Positions 15,677 through 22,263 of a stretch of 43,768 nt of DNA are shown piece after piece (position 1 is the first letter of the stretch; the number at the start of each line of letters is the position of its first letter). Origin of the DNA: an uncultured bacterium (GTDB lineage: Bacteria > Bacillota > Clostridia > Christensenellales > CAG-917). The notes below the pieces were generated by a model. It saw nothing but the letters and a program-made list of their open reading frames with translations. It ran no database searches and was not told where the DNA came from. The DNA is taken from positions 1 to 43,768 of the forward strand of contig CASQXY010000012.1 of NCBI GenBank assembly GCA_949432885.1, given 5' to 3'. Both the position numbers and the translations under genes were made by a program.

Positions 15677-17083
15677 TTACGCTTTGCCAAGGATATGACG
15701 CGCCATATAAACGCCCATAACGGAAGCCATCATAAGTCCCCTAGTCCAACCGCTGCTGTCGCCGAGACAGTGTAAACCTTTTATAGAGGTGTTGAGACGC
15801 TCGTCCATTTTGATTTTATTGCTGTAAAATTTGAGCTCGGGGCTGTACAGCAAAGTTTCGTATCCCGCGAAACCGGGCACAACTTGGTCCACCGCCTGAA
15901 TAAAGTTTATAATGCTCAACATTGCTCTGTACGGCATTGCGGCGGTTATATCTCCCGCAACCGCGTCTTTCAAGGTCGGACGAACGTTGGAATAGCTCAG
16001 TTCCTTCTGCCAAGTGCGTTTTCCGCTTAGGATATCGCCGTAACGCTGAACCATAATTTTGCCGTTGCCCAGCATATTGGTGAGCTCTCCCACCCTCTGC
16101 GCGTACTCTATGGGCTGTTTGAACGGCTCGGTGAAGGAATGCGAACATAGTATGGCGAGATTTGTGTTGGGGCTCTTCTTTTCCTTGAAACTATGCCCGT
16201 TCACGACGGCAAGGTCGTTGTCATAATTCTCCTGCGAAACAAACCCTCCGGGGTTCTGACAGAATATGCGAACTTTGTTCTTGAAGGGCTCGGGATAACC
16301 TATGAGCTTGCTTTCGTACAAAACGCTGTTCACTTCCTCCATAATTTCGTTGCGGACTTCCACTCTGACGCCAATATCCACAACTCCCGGCGCATGCGCA
16401 ATATTATGCTGAGCACACATCTTTTCAAGCCATTCCGCGCCTCTGCGTCCCGTGGCGATTATAGTTCTATCAGCGAAAATTTCTTCTCTGTTCCCTCCTT
16501 TGGTATCAGCAATGCAAACTCCCTTGCATACGTTTCCGTCGAGAATTATATTTTCGCAGTGTCTGGCAAAGAAAAACTGCACTCCCTTGCGTTCCAAATA
16601 CTTTTCTATTGCGAGATACAGTTCATGCGCTTTTTCTGTTCCCAAATGGCGGATGGGACAATCCACGAGTTTAAGCCCCGCCTTGATTGCCTTTTTGCGA
16701 ATTTCCTTTACCTCCGTCTCGTTTCCGATACCCTCGATATGCTCGTCCGCACCGAATTCGAGATAAATCTTATCCGTATAATCTATAAGCTCCTGCGCAA
16801 GGTCGGCGCCGATAAGCTGCGGCAGCTCGCCCCCCACCTCGTACGACAGAGAAAGTTTCCCGTCCGAAAACGCGCCCGCTCCCGAGAAACCCGTCGTAAT
16901 ATGGCAATATGGTTTGCAGTTCCTGCATTCGCCGCCGAAGGTTTTGGGACATACTCTCTTTTCCACAGGCTGACCTTTTTCCACAATACAGATTTTCAAA
17001 TCGCTACCGCCGCGTATAAGCTCTATTGCGGTAAAAATTCCGGCAGGACCCGCTCCGACGATACATACGTCATATTTTTTCAT
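15677..17083 (-). CDS. COG2509-type FAD-dependent dehydrogenase
   Basis: A 468-residue flavoprotein beginning MKKYDVCIVGAGPAGIFTA, a dinucleotide-binding loop at 10-15. A cysteine-containing segment follows (residues about 36-60: CPKTFGGECRNCKPYCH), then TGFSGAGAFSDGKLS. The conserved C-terminal GDSSGWTRGLMMASVMG is also present. This is the uncharacterised FAD-dependent dehydrogenase family, with unknown substrate. I moved the start from 17143 to the ATG at 17083 because GGAGGTGG sits right ahead and the FAD loop then starts the protein. It is a monocistronic unit with a consensus promoter and an unusually long leader (see 17084-17267). It converges with nothing and is divergent from sigK. 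Confidence 0.9.
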   Translation of the reverse strand: MKKYDVCIVGAGPAGIFTAIELIRGGSDLKICIVEKGQPVEKRVCPKTFGGECRNCKPYCHITTGFSGAGAFSDGKLSLSYEVGGELPQLIGADLAQELIDYTDKIYLEFGADEHIEGIGNETEVKEIRKKAIKAGLKLVDCPIRHLGTEKAHELYLAIEKYLERKGVQFFFARHCENIILDGNVCKGVCIADTKGGNREEIFADRTIIATGRRGAEWLEKMCAQHNIAHAPGVVDIGVRVEVRNEIMEEVNSVLYESKLIGYPEPFKNKVRIFCQNPGGFVSQENYDNDLAVVNGHSFKEKKSPNTNLAILCSHSFTEPFKQPIEYAQRVGELTNMLGNGKIMVQRYGDILSGKRTWQKELSYSNVRPTLKDAVAGDITAAMPYRAMLSIINFIQAVDQVVPGFAGYETLLYSPELKFYSNKIKMDERLNTSIKGLHCLGDSSGWTRGLMMASVMGVYMARHILGKA

Positions 17084-17267
17084 ATTCCACCTCCATGAAA
17101 ACGGCGCTATCGCCGACTCTTGTTTATCAGGGCGGCAAAGCACAATTATGTCCTATGCGCGGCGCTTATTTTGCGATAAGCGCCGCCGTAATTCGGATAT
17201 CTCAACTTAATCTTTACAGATTATATAAACCGTATACTTATATTTACGATACTGTCTCCGCACAGCC
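17084..17267 (-). promoter_or_regulatory. Long structured 5' leader of the COG2509 gene
   Basis: About 184 nt separate the predicted transcription start from the ATG. Read on the minus strand the leader holds CTGT-GCGGAG-ACAG near its 5' end and an 11-bp stem, GCGGCGCTTAT with ATAAGCGCCGC (17159-17169/17176-17186). It ends with a small CGGCG-ATAG-CGCCG hairpin followed by TTTT (17115-17098) immediately before the Shine-Dalgarno. GCCGCC downstream of the big stem could pair instead with GGCGGC in its 5' arm. I recognise no known riboswitch class in it. The + strand part of the gap to 17413 carries the sigK promoter. Confidence 0.45.
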
Positions 17268-17273
17268 CGAGTG

Positions 17274-17302
17274 ATTATAATACCAAAAGACCGACCTGTC
17301 AA
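17274..17302 (-). promoter_or_regulatory. Consensus housekeeping promoter for the COG2509 gene
   Basis: TTGACA (17302-17297), exactly 17 bases, TATAAT (17279-17274), a perfect match at both hexamers and the strongest promoter in the window. Confidence 0.85.
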
Positions 17303-17355
17303 CTCGAAATCCAAATTTAATTTTTACATTTTGCGGCTTGAATGAGGCTGAATTT

Positions 17356-17395
17356 TGTCGAAATATGTCAACTTTTCCGCACTGCGGCATAGAAT
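17356..17395 (+). promoter_or_regulatory. sigK upstream region: 0A box and SigE-type -10
   Basis: TGTCGAA at 17356-17362 is a perfect Spo0A box (consensus TGNCGAA). CATAGAAT at 17388-17395 fits the mother-cell SigE/SigK -10 pattern (CATA-nnn-T), ten bases before the GGAGGG ribosome site. A convincing SigE -35 is not visible at the usual spacing. Confidence 0.5.
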
Positions 17396-17413
17396 ATACA
17401 ACTCGGAGGGCAT

Positions 17414-18112
17414 ATGGCTTTGGACAGTTTGATGATGCTTTTGAAAAACCTAATCATATTTTCTTCCTATGTGACGGAAAAAAGTTCATTTCCAAAGCCG
17501 CTCTCCAAAGAAAAGGAAAAAGAATATCTCTCGGCAGCTATGAACGGAGATTCAGCCGCAAAAGACATACTTATCAAGCACAACCTGCGTTTGGTTGCGC
17601 ATATCGCAAAAAAATACACCAACTACGGTGACAACGACGAGCTTATTTCAATCGGCTCCATAGGTCTTATAAAAGCCATTGAGAGCTTCAAGCCCGACAA
17701 GGGCACACAGCTTGCCACATACGCATCAAGATGCATAGAAAACGAAATACTCATGACTATGCGCACTTCCAAAAAGCACCGCTCCAACGTGTCCCTCAAC
17801 GACCCTATCGGCGTGGATAAAGAAGGCAACGAACTTACAATTCTCGATATGCTGTCCGACAACTGCTCCGTTATCGACGACGTCGAGAACAATATACTCA
17901 TGGAAAGACTTCTCAAAATCACAAAATCCATATTGGACAAACGGGAATACGAAATTATACAGCTTCGCTACGGACTCGGCGGCGTCGGCGCGCTCACACA
18001 GCGCGAGGTGGCGGCAAAATACAATATTTCCCGCTCCTACGTTTCCCGTATAGAAAAAAAGGCTCTCGAAAAAATTCGGGAGCACGTATCGAAGGAAGAA
18101 CTGTATCTGTAA
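17414..18112 (+). CDS. sigK: RNA polymerase sporulation sigma factor, pro-SigK
   Basis: Late mother-cell sigma factor that directs cortex, coat and mother-cell lysis genes. Residues 1-18 are a hydrophobic pro-sequence. The junction SSYV aligns with the B. subtilis cleavage site VSYV, so processing probably falls after S18. Region 2 spans about 45-120 (HNLRLVAHIAKKY, DELISIGSIGLIKAIESF, LATYASRCIENEIL) and region 4 about 165-225 with the helix-turn-helix TQREVAAKYNISRSYVSRIE. The gene is contiguous, with no skin-type interruption. GGAGGG lies four bases ahead of the ATG. It sits within 4 kb of sigG and sigE, unlike in B. subtilis. SpoIVB is two genes away. Confidence 0.95.
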   Translation: MALDSLMMLLKNLIIFSSYVTEKSSFPKPLSKEKEKEYLSAAMNGDSAAKDILIKHNLRLVAHIAKKYTNYGDNDELISIGSIGLIKAIESFKPDKGTQLATYASRCIENEILMTMRTSKKHRSNVSLNDPIGVDKEGNELTILDMLSDNCSVIDDVENNILMERLLKITKSILDKREYEIIQLRYGLGGVGALTQREVAAKYNISRSYVSRIEKKALEKIREHVSKEELYL

Positions 18113-18208
18113 ACGAAACTGTGCAGACGCGCGCGCAAACCGTTTGATATGCAATAGAAGCAAAATCCTATATATTGCGATACATAAAACTGTTTTTCAA
18201 TTATATAA

Positions 18209-18252
18209 AAACGTCCGCCTGTGCGCAATCGATTGCGCACAGGCGGACGTTT
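18209..18252. terminator. 44-bp perfect palindrome between sigK and nrdR
   Basis: Arms of 22 bases with no loop; the centre is GCGCAATC-GATTGCGC and the ends are AAACGTCC and GGACGTTT. It lies between the convergent stops and probably terminates both, although the T-tracts are only three bases long. Confidence 0.75.
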
Positions 18253-18273
18253 AAGGCGTAATAACAAAATAGA

Positions 18274-18747
18274 TTACTTGTCGTCCTGCTCTTTTTTACG
18301 CTTCACAAGTCCTTCTATTTCCGTAAGCAGAGTGTTGATATCTCTGAACTGACGGTGAACCGAAGCGTAACGCACATACGCGACTTGGTCTATATTTTTC
18401 AGACCTTCCATCACAAACTCGCCGATTTGTTTGGACGAAATTTCTTGGTCGAGCAAATTTAGCAGGTTGTGCTGAATTTCGTCTACGAGTTTATCGATAG
18501 CAGTGACGGGAATCGGACGCTTTTCACATGCTTTAAGAATGCCGATTTTGAGCTTGTTCGCGTCGAACATCTGGCGTGAACCGTCTTTTTTTATAACCAA
18601 AATCGGCACATTGTCTATCGTTTCATAAGTTGTAAATCTTTTGTGACATTCCAGACATTCTCTGCGGCGGCGAATCGACGTACCGTCCTCGTTTTGTCTT
18701 GAATCGACGACTTTACTTTCGATATAGCCGCAATACACGCATTTCAT
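18274..18747 (-). CDS. nrdR: Transcriptional repressor NrdR
   Basis: Nucleotide-sensing repressor of ribonucleotide reductase genes. The zinc ribbon ligands are C3, C6, C31 and C34. The ATP-cone domain covers about 48-138, starting VIKKDGSRQMFDANKL. At 157 residues it has the standard length. AGAGGA precedes the ATG, and TTTACA-17-TAAAAT lies upstream. Location beside sporulation sigma genes is common in Clostridia and need not mean function. I see no NrdR box here and no nrd genes in the window. Confidence 0.96.
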   Translation of the reverse strand: MKCVYCGYIESKVVDSRQNEDGTSIRRRRECLECHKRFTTYETIDNVPILVIKKDGSRQMFDANKLKIGILKACEKRPIPVTAIDKLVDEIQHNLLNLLDQEISSKQIGEFVMEGLKNIDQVAYVRYASVHRQFRDINTLLTEIEGLVKRKKEQDDK

Positions 18748-18779
18748 TGAAATTCCTCTTATGATTTGTATTTGAATTT

Positions 18780-18808
18780 ATTTTACAGTATGCAACATAA
18801 ATTGTAAA
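18780..18808 (-). promoter_or_regulatory. nrdR promoter
   Basis: TTTACA (18808-18803), 17 bases, TAAAAT (18785-18780) on the minus strand, 33 bases before the ATG. Confidence 0.65.
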
Positions 18809-18918
18809 GCCAAAGCGCAATATTTTGGCGTTTTTAAGTCATTTTTTGCTGTTTGTCAGCGCCTTAGAGAAAAATTGAATCCGTTTTTTGTATTAAACGT
18901 TTTTTATTTGTTATATTA

Positions 18919-19392
18919 ATGAATATTACGGCCGCACGCGCAATAAAATTTTGTATGAACCATAAACAATACTCATTTTCCGATATGTCTAAAAAAACCG
19001 TGATAAACGTCGCGGACGGCAGGGAACTCGGACATGTATGCGATATGATTTTCAACAACTGCGGCGGCGTGCTGGGATTTGTAGTCCCTGGTAAAAAAAG
19101 CTTTTTCAAAAGCATTACTTCCTCCGACAATATATTCATACCATGGAACAGAATTATCAAAATCGGCTCGGACGTAATACTCACCGAGCTCGTCGGCAAT
19201 CCAATCGGCACTTGCGCGGTACAGGAAAACCGCGAAGCGGACGTGCGCGCTTACTCCGCCCCGCAATGTCCGCCCGACCCCTATAATCAACAGCCGCCGC
19301 AATATCAGCCGAACGTGCCGCCCTATCCCAATCAAAACGCGACGTCCCCTGCACAAACTGTATATCACAACGACAATAAACCCGAATATTGA
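18919..19392 (+). CDS. YlmC/YmxH-family PRC-barrel protein
   Basis: A PRC-barrel core of about 80 residues: YSFSDMSKKTVINVADGRELGHVCD opens the barrel in the pattern of YlmC/YmxH, and IFIPWNRIIKIGSDVILTE closes it. The family is linked to sporulation in Firmicutes; its role is unknown. After residue 110 comes a disordered tail rich in Pro, Gln, Asn and Tyr that family members lack. The start is uncertain: 18919 has no Shine-Dalgarno, a TATATT lies almost against it, and the ATG at 18955 is an alternative that keeps the whole barrel. Ends at a bidirectional terminator shared with sigG. Confidence 0.8.
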   Translation: MNITAARAIKFCMNHKQYSFSDMSKKTVINVADGRELGHVCDMIFNNCGGVLGFVVPGKKSFFKSITSSDNIFIPWNRIIKIGSDVILTELVGNPIGTCAVQENREADVRAYSAPQCPPDPYNQQPPQYQPNVPPYPNQNATSPAQTVYHNDNKPEY

Positions 19393-19406
19393 AAACTTCA
19401 TAAAAG

Positions 19407-19432
19407 AAAAAACGGCTTTTATGCCGTTTTTT
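19407..19432. terminator. Bidirectional terminator, ylmC-like / sigG
   Basis: AAAAAACGGC (19407-19416) pairs with GCCGTTTTTT (19423-19432) across TTTTAT. A-tracts and T-tracts on opposite sides suit both converging genes. Confidence 0.85.
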
Positions 19433-19484
19433 CCGTTCTCTTTTAAAGCCGAACATTTTCACAGATTGAACATTGTTAACAATA

Positions 19485-20255
19485 TTATGCCATAGCGGTT
19501 TTTATGCGTTGCAACGCGGACTTTTCCAGTCTGGAAACCTGAGCCTGCGATATCCCGACTTCCTTGCTTATTTCTATCTGCGTTTTGCCGTCGAAATAAC
19601 GCAGCTTTACAACCTCCATCTCCCTTTCGGGGACCAGTTTCAACGCTTCGTACAATGCTATTCTTTCCGACCAGTTGTCGCTGTTTTCCTTCTTGTCCGC
19701 GAGCTGGTCTAAAATGGATACGTTCTCCTCTCCGTCGCTGTACACCGGCTCGTAAAAAGATATAGGCTCGCTCACCGCGTCGAGAGCGCAAGCCACTTCG
19801 GCGAGTGGAACTCCGATTTCTTCGGCGATTTCCATCATATTCGGCTCGCTTACGGAGTTTTCCATCATGCGTTCCCGCGCTTTAAGAGCCCTGTACGCCG
19901 TATCGCGCAGACTGCGGGACACCTTTATCGACGTCCTGTCCCTTAGTATGCGCTTGATTTCGCCCAAAATCATCGGTACGGCATAGGTGGAAAACCGCAC
20001 GTCCAACGTCGTGTCGAAGTTGTCAAGTGCTTTCAAAAGCCCCACCATGCCCACTTGAAATAAGTCGTCGGCGTCTTCCTGCGATTTGGAAAACCTGCCT
20101 ACGCAGGACAGTACAAGCCGCATATTGGCACGCAAGAACAGGTCACGCGCCTCCTTATCGCCGCTCTTGATTTTGATAAGCAATTCGTCGCATTGTCTGC
20201 AATTCAATTTCGGCAACGTTGACGTATCGATGCCGCAAATAGTCACTCTTCCCAT
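19485..20255 (-). CDS. sigG: RNA polymerase sporulation sigma factor SigG
   Basis: Late forespore sigma factor. The N-terminal VTICGIDTSTLPKL is the signature of SigG, matching the Bacillus VEICGVNTSKLP. Region 2 (about 45-115: ANMRLVLSCVGRF, DLFQVGMVGLLKALDNF, STYAVPMILGEIKR), region 3 (about 118-190) and region 4 (about 205-255: EREMEVVKLRYFDGKTQIEIS, then GISQAQVSRLEKSAL) are all intact in 256 residues. AGGAGG precedes the ATG but is partly locked in a hairpin, and a well-matched SigF promoter lies upstream. It follows sigE by 192 bases, as in Bacillus and Clostridium. Confidence 0.97.
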   Translation of the reverse strand: MGRVTICGIDTSTLPKLNCRQCDELLIKIKSGDKEARDLFLRANMRLVLSCVGRFSKSQEDADDLFQVGMVGLLKALDNFDTTLDVRFSTYAVPMILGEIKRILRDRTSIKVSRSLRDTAYRALKARERMMENSVSEPNMMEIAEEIGVPLAEVACALDAVSEPISFYEPVYSDGEENVSILDQLADKKENSDNWSERIALYEALKLVPEREMEVVKLRYFDGKTQIEISKEVGISQAQVSRLEKSALQRIKTAMA

Positions 20256-20258
20256 AAA

Positions 20259-20292
20259 AAAGCAACCTCCTGAAATTATGTAAGGTTGCTTT
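20259..20292 (-). promoter_or_regulatory. Hairpin sequestering the sigG ribosome-binding site
   Basis: On the minus strand AAAGCAACCT (20292-20283) pairs with AGGTTGCTTT (20268-20259), 10 bp with a 14-base loop. The Shine-Dalgarno AGGAGG spans the loop end and the start of the 3' arm, so its last bases are paired. TTTT continues after the stem, so the same hairpin resembles a terminator for read-through from sigE. A comparable leader hairpin that lowers sigG translation has been reported in B. subtilis. Confidence 0.7.
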
Positions 20293-20310
20293 GAGCGCCG
20301 CGGTTTTTGA

Positions 20311-20339
20311 ATTATACCCGTGAAGCGCGACGTTTATAC
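20311..20339 (-). promoter_or_regulatory. SigF-type promoter of sigG
   Basis: GTATA (20339-20335), 15 bases, GGGTATAAT (20319-20311). Both match the SigF consensus (GYATA; GGNNANANT) at the right spacing. Transcription would start near 20304, leaving a leader of about 48 nt that holds the hairpin at 20259-20292. Confidence 0.75.
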
Positions 20340-20447
20340 GTTTTATTTTTCAGCCGCTTCTTTGTATGCCTTATTGCGCGGTATCAAGCGGCAATTATCC
20401 GCGCATCAGCTTTATCTTCTCCGCCTATATACGCACATGGGCGGACG

Positions 20448-21161
20448 TCAGCCGAGCTTTTGCATATTTTTTTTGAGATTGCCTACGATTTTCTTTTCCA
20501 AACGCGATATATACGACTGCGAAATACCCATCATATCCGCGATTTCCTTTTGCGTCATCTCGTCCTTACCGTACAATCCGAAACGCAATTCAAGTATACT
20601 GCGCTCGCGCTCTGGAAGCTTATCAAATGTATCTCTAAGCATTTCCTTCTCCGCCGTACCTTCAACGTCGTTATACACGCAGTCGGGGTCGGTGCCGAGG
20701 ACGTCGCTGAGCACAAGCATATTTCCCTCGAAATCCACGTTCAGCGGTTCGTCAAAGGAAACTTCTGCTCGCGTTTTATTAGTCTTTCTAAGATGCATCA
20801 AAATTTCGTTTTCTATACACCTAGAAGCAAAAGTTGCAAGTTTGATATTTTTATCGGGGTTGTAGCCGCCCACGGCTTTTATGAGACCTATGGTGCCTAT
20901 GGACACCAAGTCGTCCATATCTATGCCCGTATTGTCGAAACGCTTGGCTATATACACCACCAAACGCAGATTATGCTCGATAAGTTTGAGTCTGGCTTCC
21001 TCGTTGCCTTCCAGAAACAGCGCCACGGTTTCCGCCTCCTCCTCCGCGCTAAGAGGTGACGGCAGGCTGTTTCCCACTGATATGTAATTTACGGTATCGG
21101 GAGTCTCGATTCCGAAGAACGCCAGAATTTTTTGCCATAGCGATTTGAGTTTGTTTTTCAT
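20448..21161 (-). CDS. sigE: RNA polymerase sporulation sigma factor, pro-SigE
   Basis: Early mother-cell sigma factor. The N-terminus MKNKLKSLWQKILAFFGI is an amphipathic, membrane-targeting pro-sequence. The stretch ISVGNSLPSPLSAEEE aligns with the B. subtilis processing site region, cut by SpoIIGA. Region 2 (about 60-130, with LATFASRCIENEILMHLRK) and region 4 (about 175-235, TQKEIADMMGISQSYISRLEK) are complete. I placed the start at 21161, not 21230, because AGAGGTG lies seven bases upstream and the pro-sequence then has normal length (237 residues in all). It follows spoIIGA by 82 bases. Confidence 0.96.
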   Translation of the reverse strand: MKNKLKSLWQKILAFFGIETPDTVNYISVGNSLPSPLSAEEEAETVALFLEGNEEARLKLIEHNLRLVVYIAKRFDNTGIDMDDLVSIGTIGLIKAVGGYNPDKNIKLATFASRCIENEILMHLRKTNKTRAEVSFDEPLNVDFEGNMLVLSDVLGTDPDCVYNDVEGTAEKEMLRDTFDKLPERERSILELRFGLYGKDEMTQKEIADMMGISQSYISRLEKKIVGNLKKNMQKLG

Positions 21162-21243
21162 ATATTCACCTCTTTTCGGATTTTCATCCGCTTCGTTTAT
21201 ATGCAATCCTATATTCTGTCTAACAAACATTCAATTCATCTGA

Positions 21244-22005
21244 TTAGAACATAGAATTTTGCAATATTACGTCAAAGCCGTCAAAGCTCCTTCGGGACAG
21301 CGCGCCGAGCGCCTTATAGCTCTTTCCGTCGACAGTAACCTCGTCTATATCCACAAGCGTAAGACTGTCTTCTCCGCAAGCTGTTCCTATTTGAATGAAT
21401 CCTTTTATATCAAGCTCCGAAAGCTTTTCTTCGACTTCCTTCGACAGTATAACGACGGGCAAGCCGCTGTCGCAGTCTACAAGCAGATTTCCGCTGTCAC
21501 ATAGACCGTCCGCGCTTACGGTGTGTCCCGACGCGGATATTGTAATTTTTGCGGTTGAAGCCTTTGCCGAGGCGCGTTTACGCGCAATCAGTCTTGCCGC
21601 AAGAATAAGCGCGCAAATTCCCATTGCTCCAAGGCCCAGTACGGCATAGGATTTCAAATCTATGCCGAGCGCATATGACAAGCCGAATACCGCGCCGCCC
21701 GAAAAATATGTAAACAGCACGAATATTACGACAGTGCCGATATAGTCTCCGAATTTGTAAATTGCGCTCTTTCCCTGCGGCTTGGAGAATATTATGCACA
21801 TGAGCGGCGCAAGCAACGTCTTGACAATAATCTGCGCCCACTCGGGTATAAGAACGTATGCCGTTCCGGCCGCGCAGCCTATTGCAGATGATAGCAATAT
21901 GCGCCAATGCTTTATGCGCCTGCGCCTTACCGTCAGCGTAGCAAGCGCCAGCATTGCGTCCACGAAAAAATTATTGAACATGACAAGCTCTACGTATACA
22001 CTCAC
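21244..22005 (-). CDS. spoIIGA: Pro-SigE processing aspartic protease SpoIIGA
   Basis: Septal membrane protease activated by forespore SpoIIR. The N-terminal half has about five hydrophobic segments. The C-terminal aspartic-protease-like domain carries the catalytic D170 in CDSGNLLVD. With the GTG at 22005 the protein opens VSVYVELVMFNNFFVD, the usual SpoIIGA start, and has 253 residues. The frame stays open to 22098 (TTG), but that extension is basic and unlike the family. No Shine-Dalgarno precedes either start; TACTAT lies six bases before the GTG. Directly upstream of sigE as in Bacillus. Confidence 0.9.
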   Translation of the reverse strand: MSVYVELVMFNNFFVDAMLALATLTVRRRRIKHWRILLSSAIGCAAGTAYVLIPEWAQIIVKTLLAPLMCIIFSKPQGKSAIYKFGDYIGTVVIFVLFTYFSGGAVFGLSYALGIDLKSYAVLGLGAMGICALILAARLIARKRASAKASTAKITISASGHTVSADGLCDSGNLLVDCDSGLPVVILSKEVEEKLSELDIKGFIQIGTACGEDSLTLVDIDEVTVDGKSYKALGALSRRSFDGFDVILQNSMF

Positions 22006-22263
22006 GCATTCATAGTAAGTGTTTAGGATGTAAAATGCTTTCTTTTTATGTCGCACGAGTTTACAACGGAAATTCTGAATTATCGCATGTTTCGGCAATC
22101 TAAACGGTTGAAATTATCAAAATAATATATAAGCACATAAATTTCGATGACATAAAACAAACGGACGACGTCCGTCCGTTTGCTGTCATAATAATTTTTG
22201 AGATTCAGATTGAAACCGCATGATTCTCAGCTGAAAATCATGCAATGAACGCGGCATAATTCT
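22006..22263 (-). promoter_or_regulatory. ftsZ-spoIIGA intergenic region with one 0A box
   Basis: This 258-base gap holds the ftsZ terminator (22158-22182), an imperfect 26-base palindrome (22218-22243), and a perfect Spo0A box TGCCGAA on the minus strand (22097-22091). A good -35/-10 pair for spoIIGA is not evident. Control by Spo0A is expected from Bacillus, but a single seven-base match is weak support. Confidence 0.4.
22158..22182 (-). terminator. Terminator of ftsAZ
   Basis: CAAACGGACG (22158-22167) pairs with CGTCCGTTTG (22173-22182), 5-base loop; on the minus strand TTTTAT follows. It separates the ftsA-ftsZ unit from spoIIGA-sigE. Confidence 0.8.

Noticed and set aside
17084..17267. 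Known riboswitch (FMN, TPP, SAM, c-di-GMP) in the COG2509 leader
   Set aside because: None of the conserved core strings of those classes is present; kept only as an unassigned leader.
17414..18112. skin-like element interrupting sigK
   Set aside because: The gene reads through regions 2 to 4 without a break or recombinase nearby.
18973..19401. 142-residue frame opposite the YlmC-like gene
   Set aside because: Its hydrophobic start looks like a signal peptide, but the PRC-barrel frame on + matches a known family and this one matches none.
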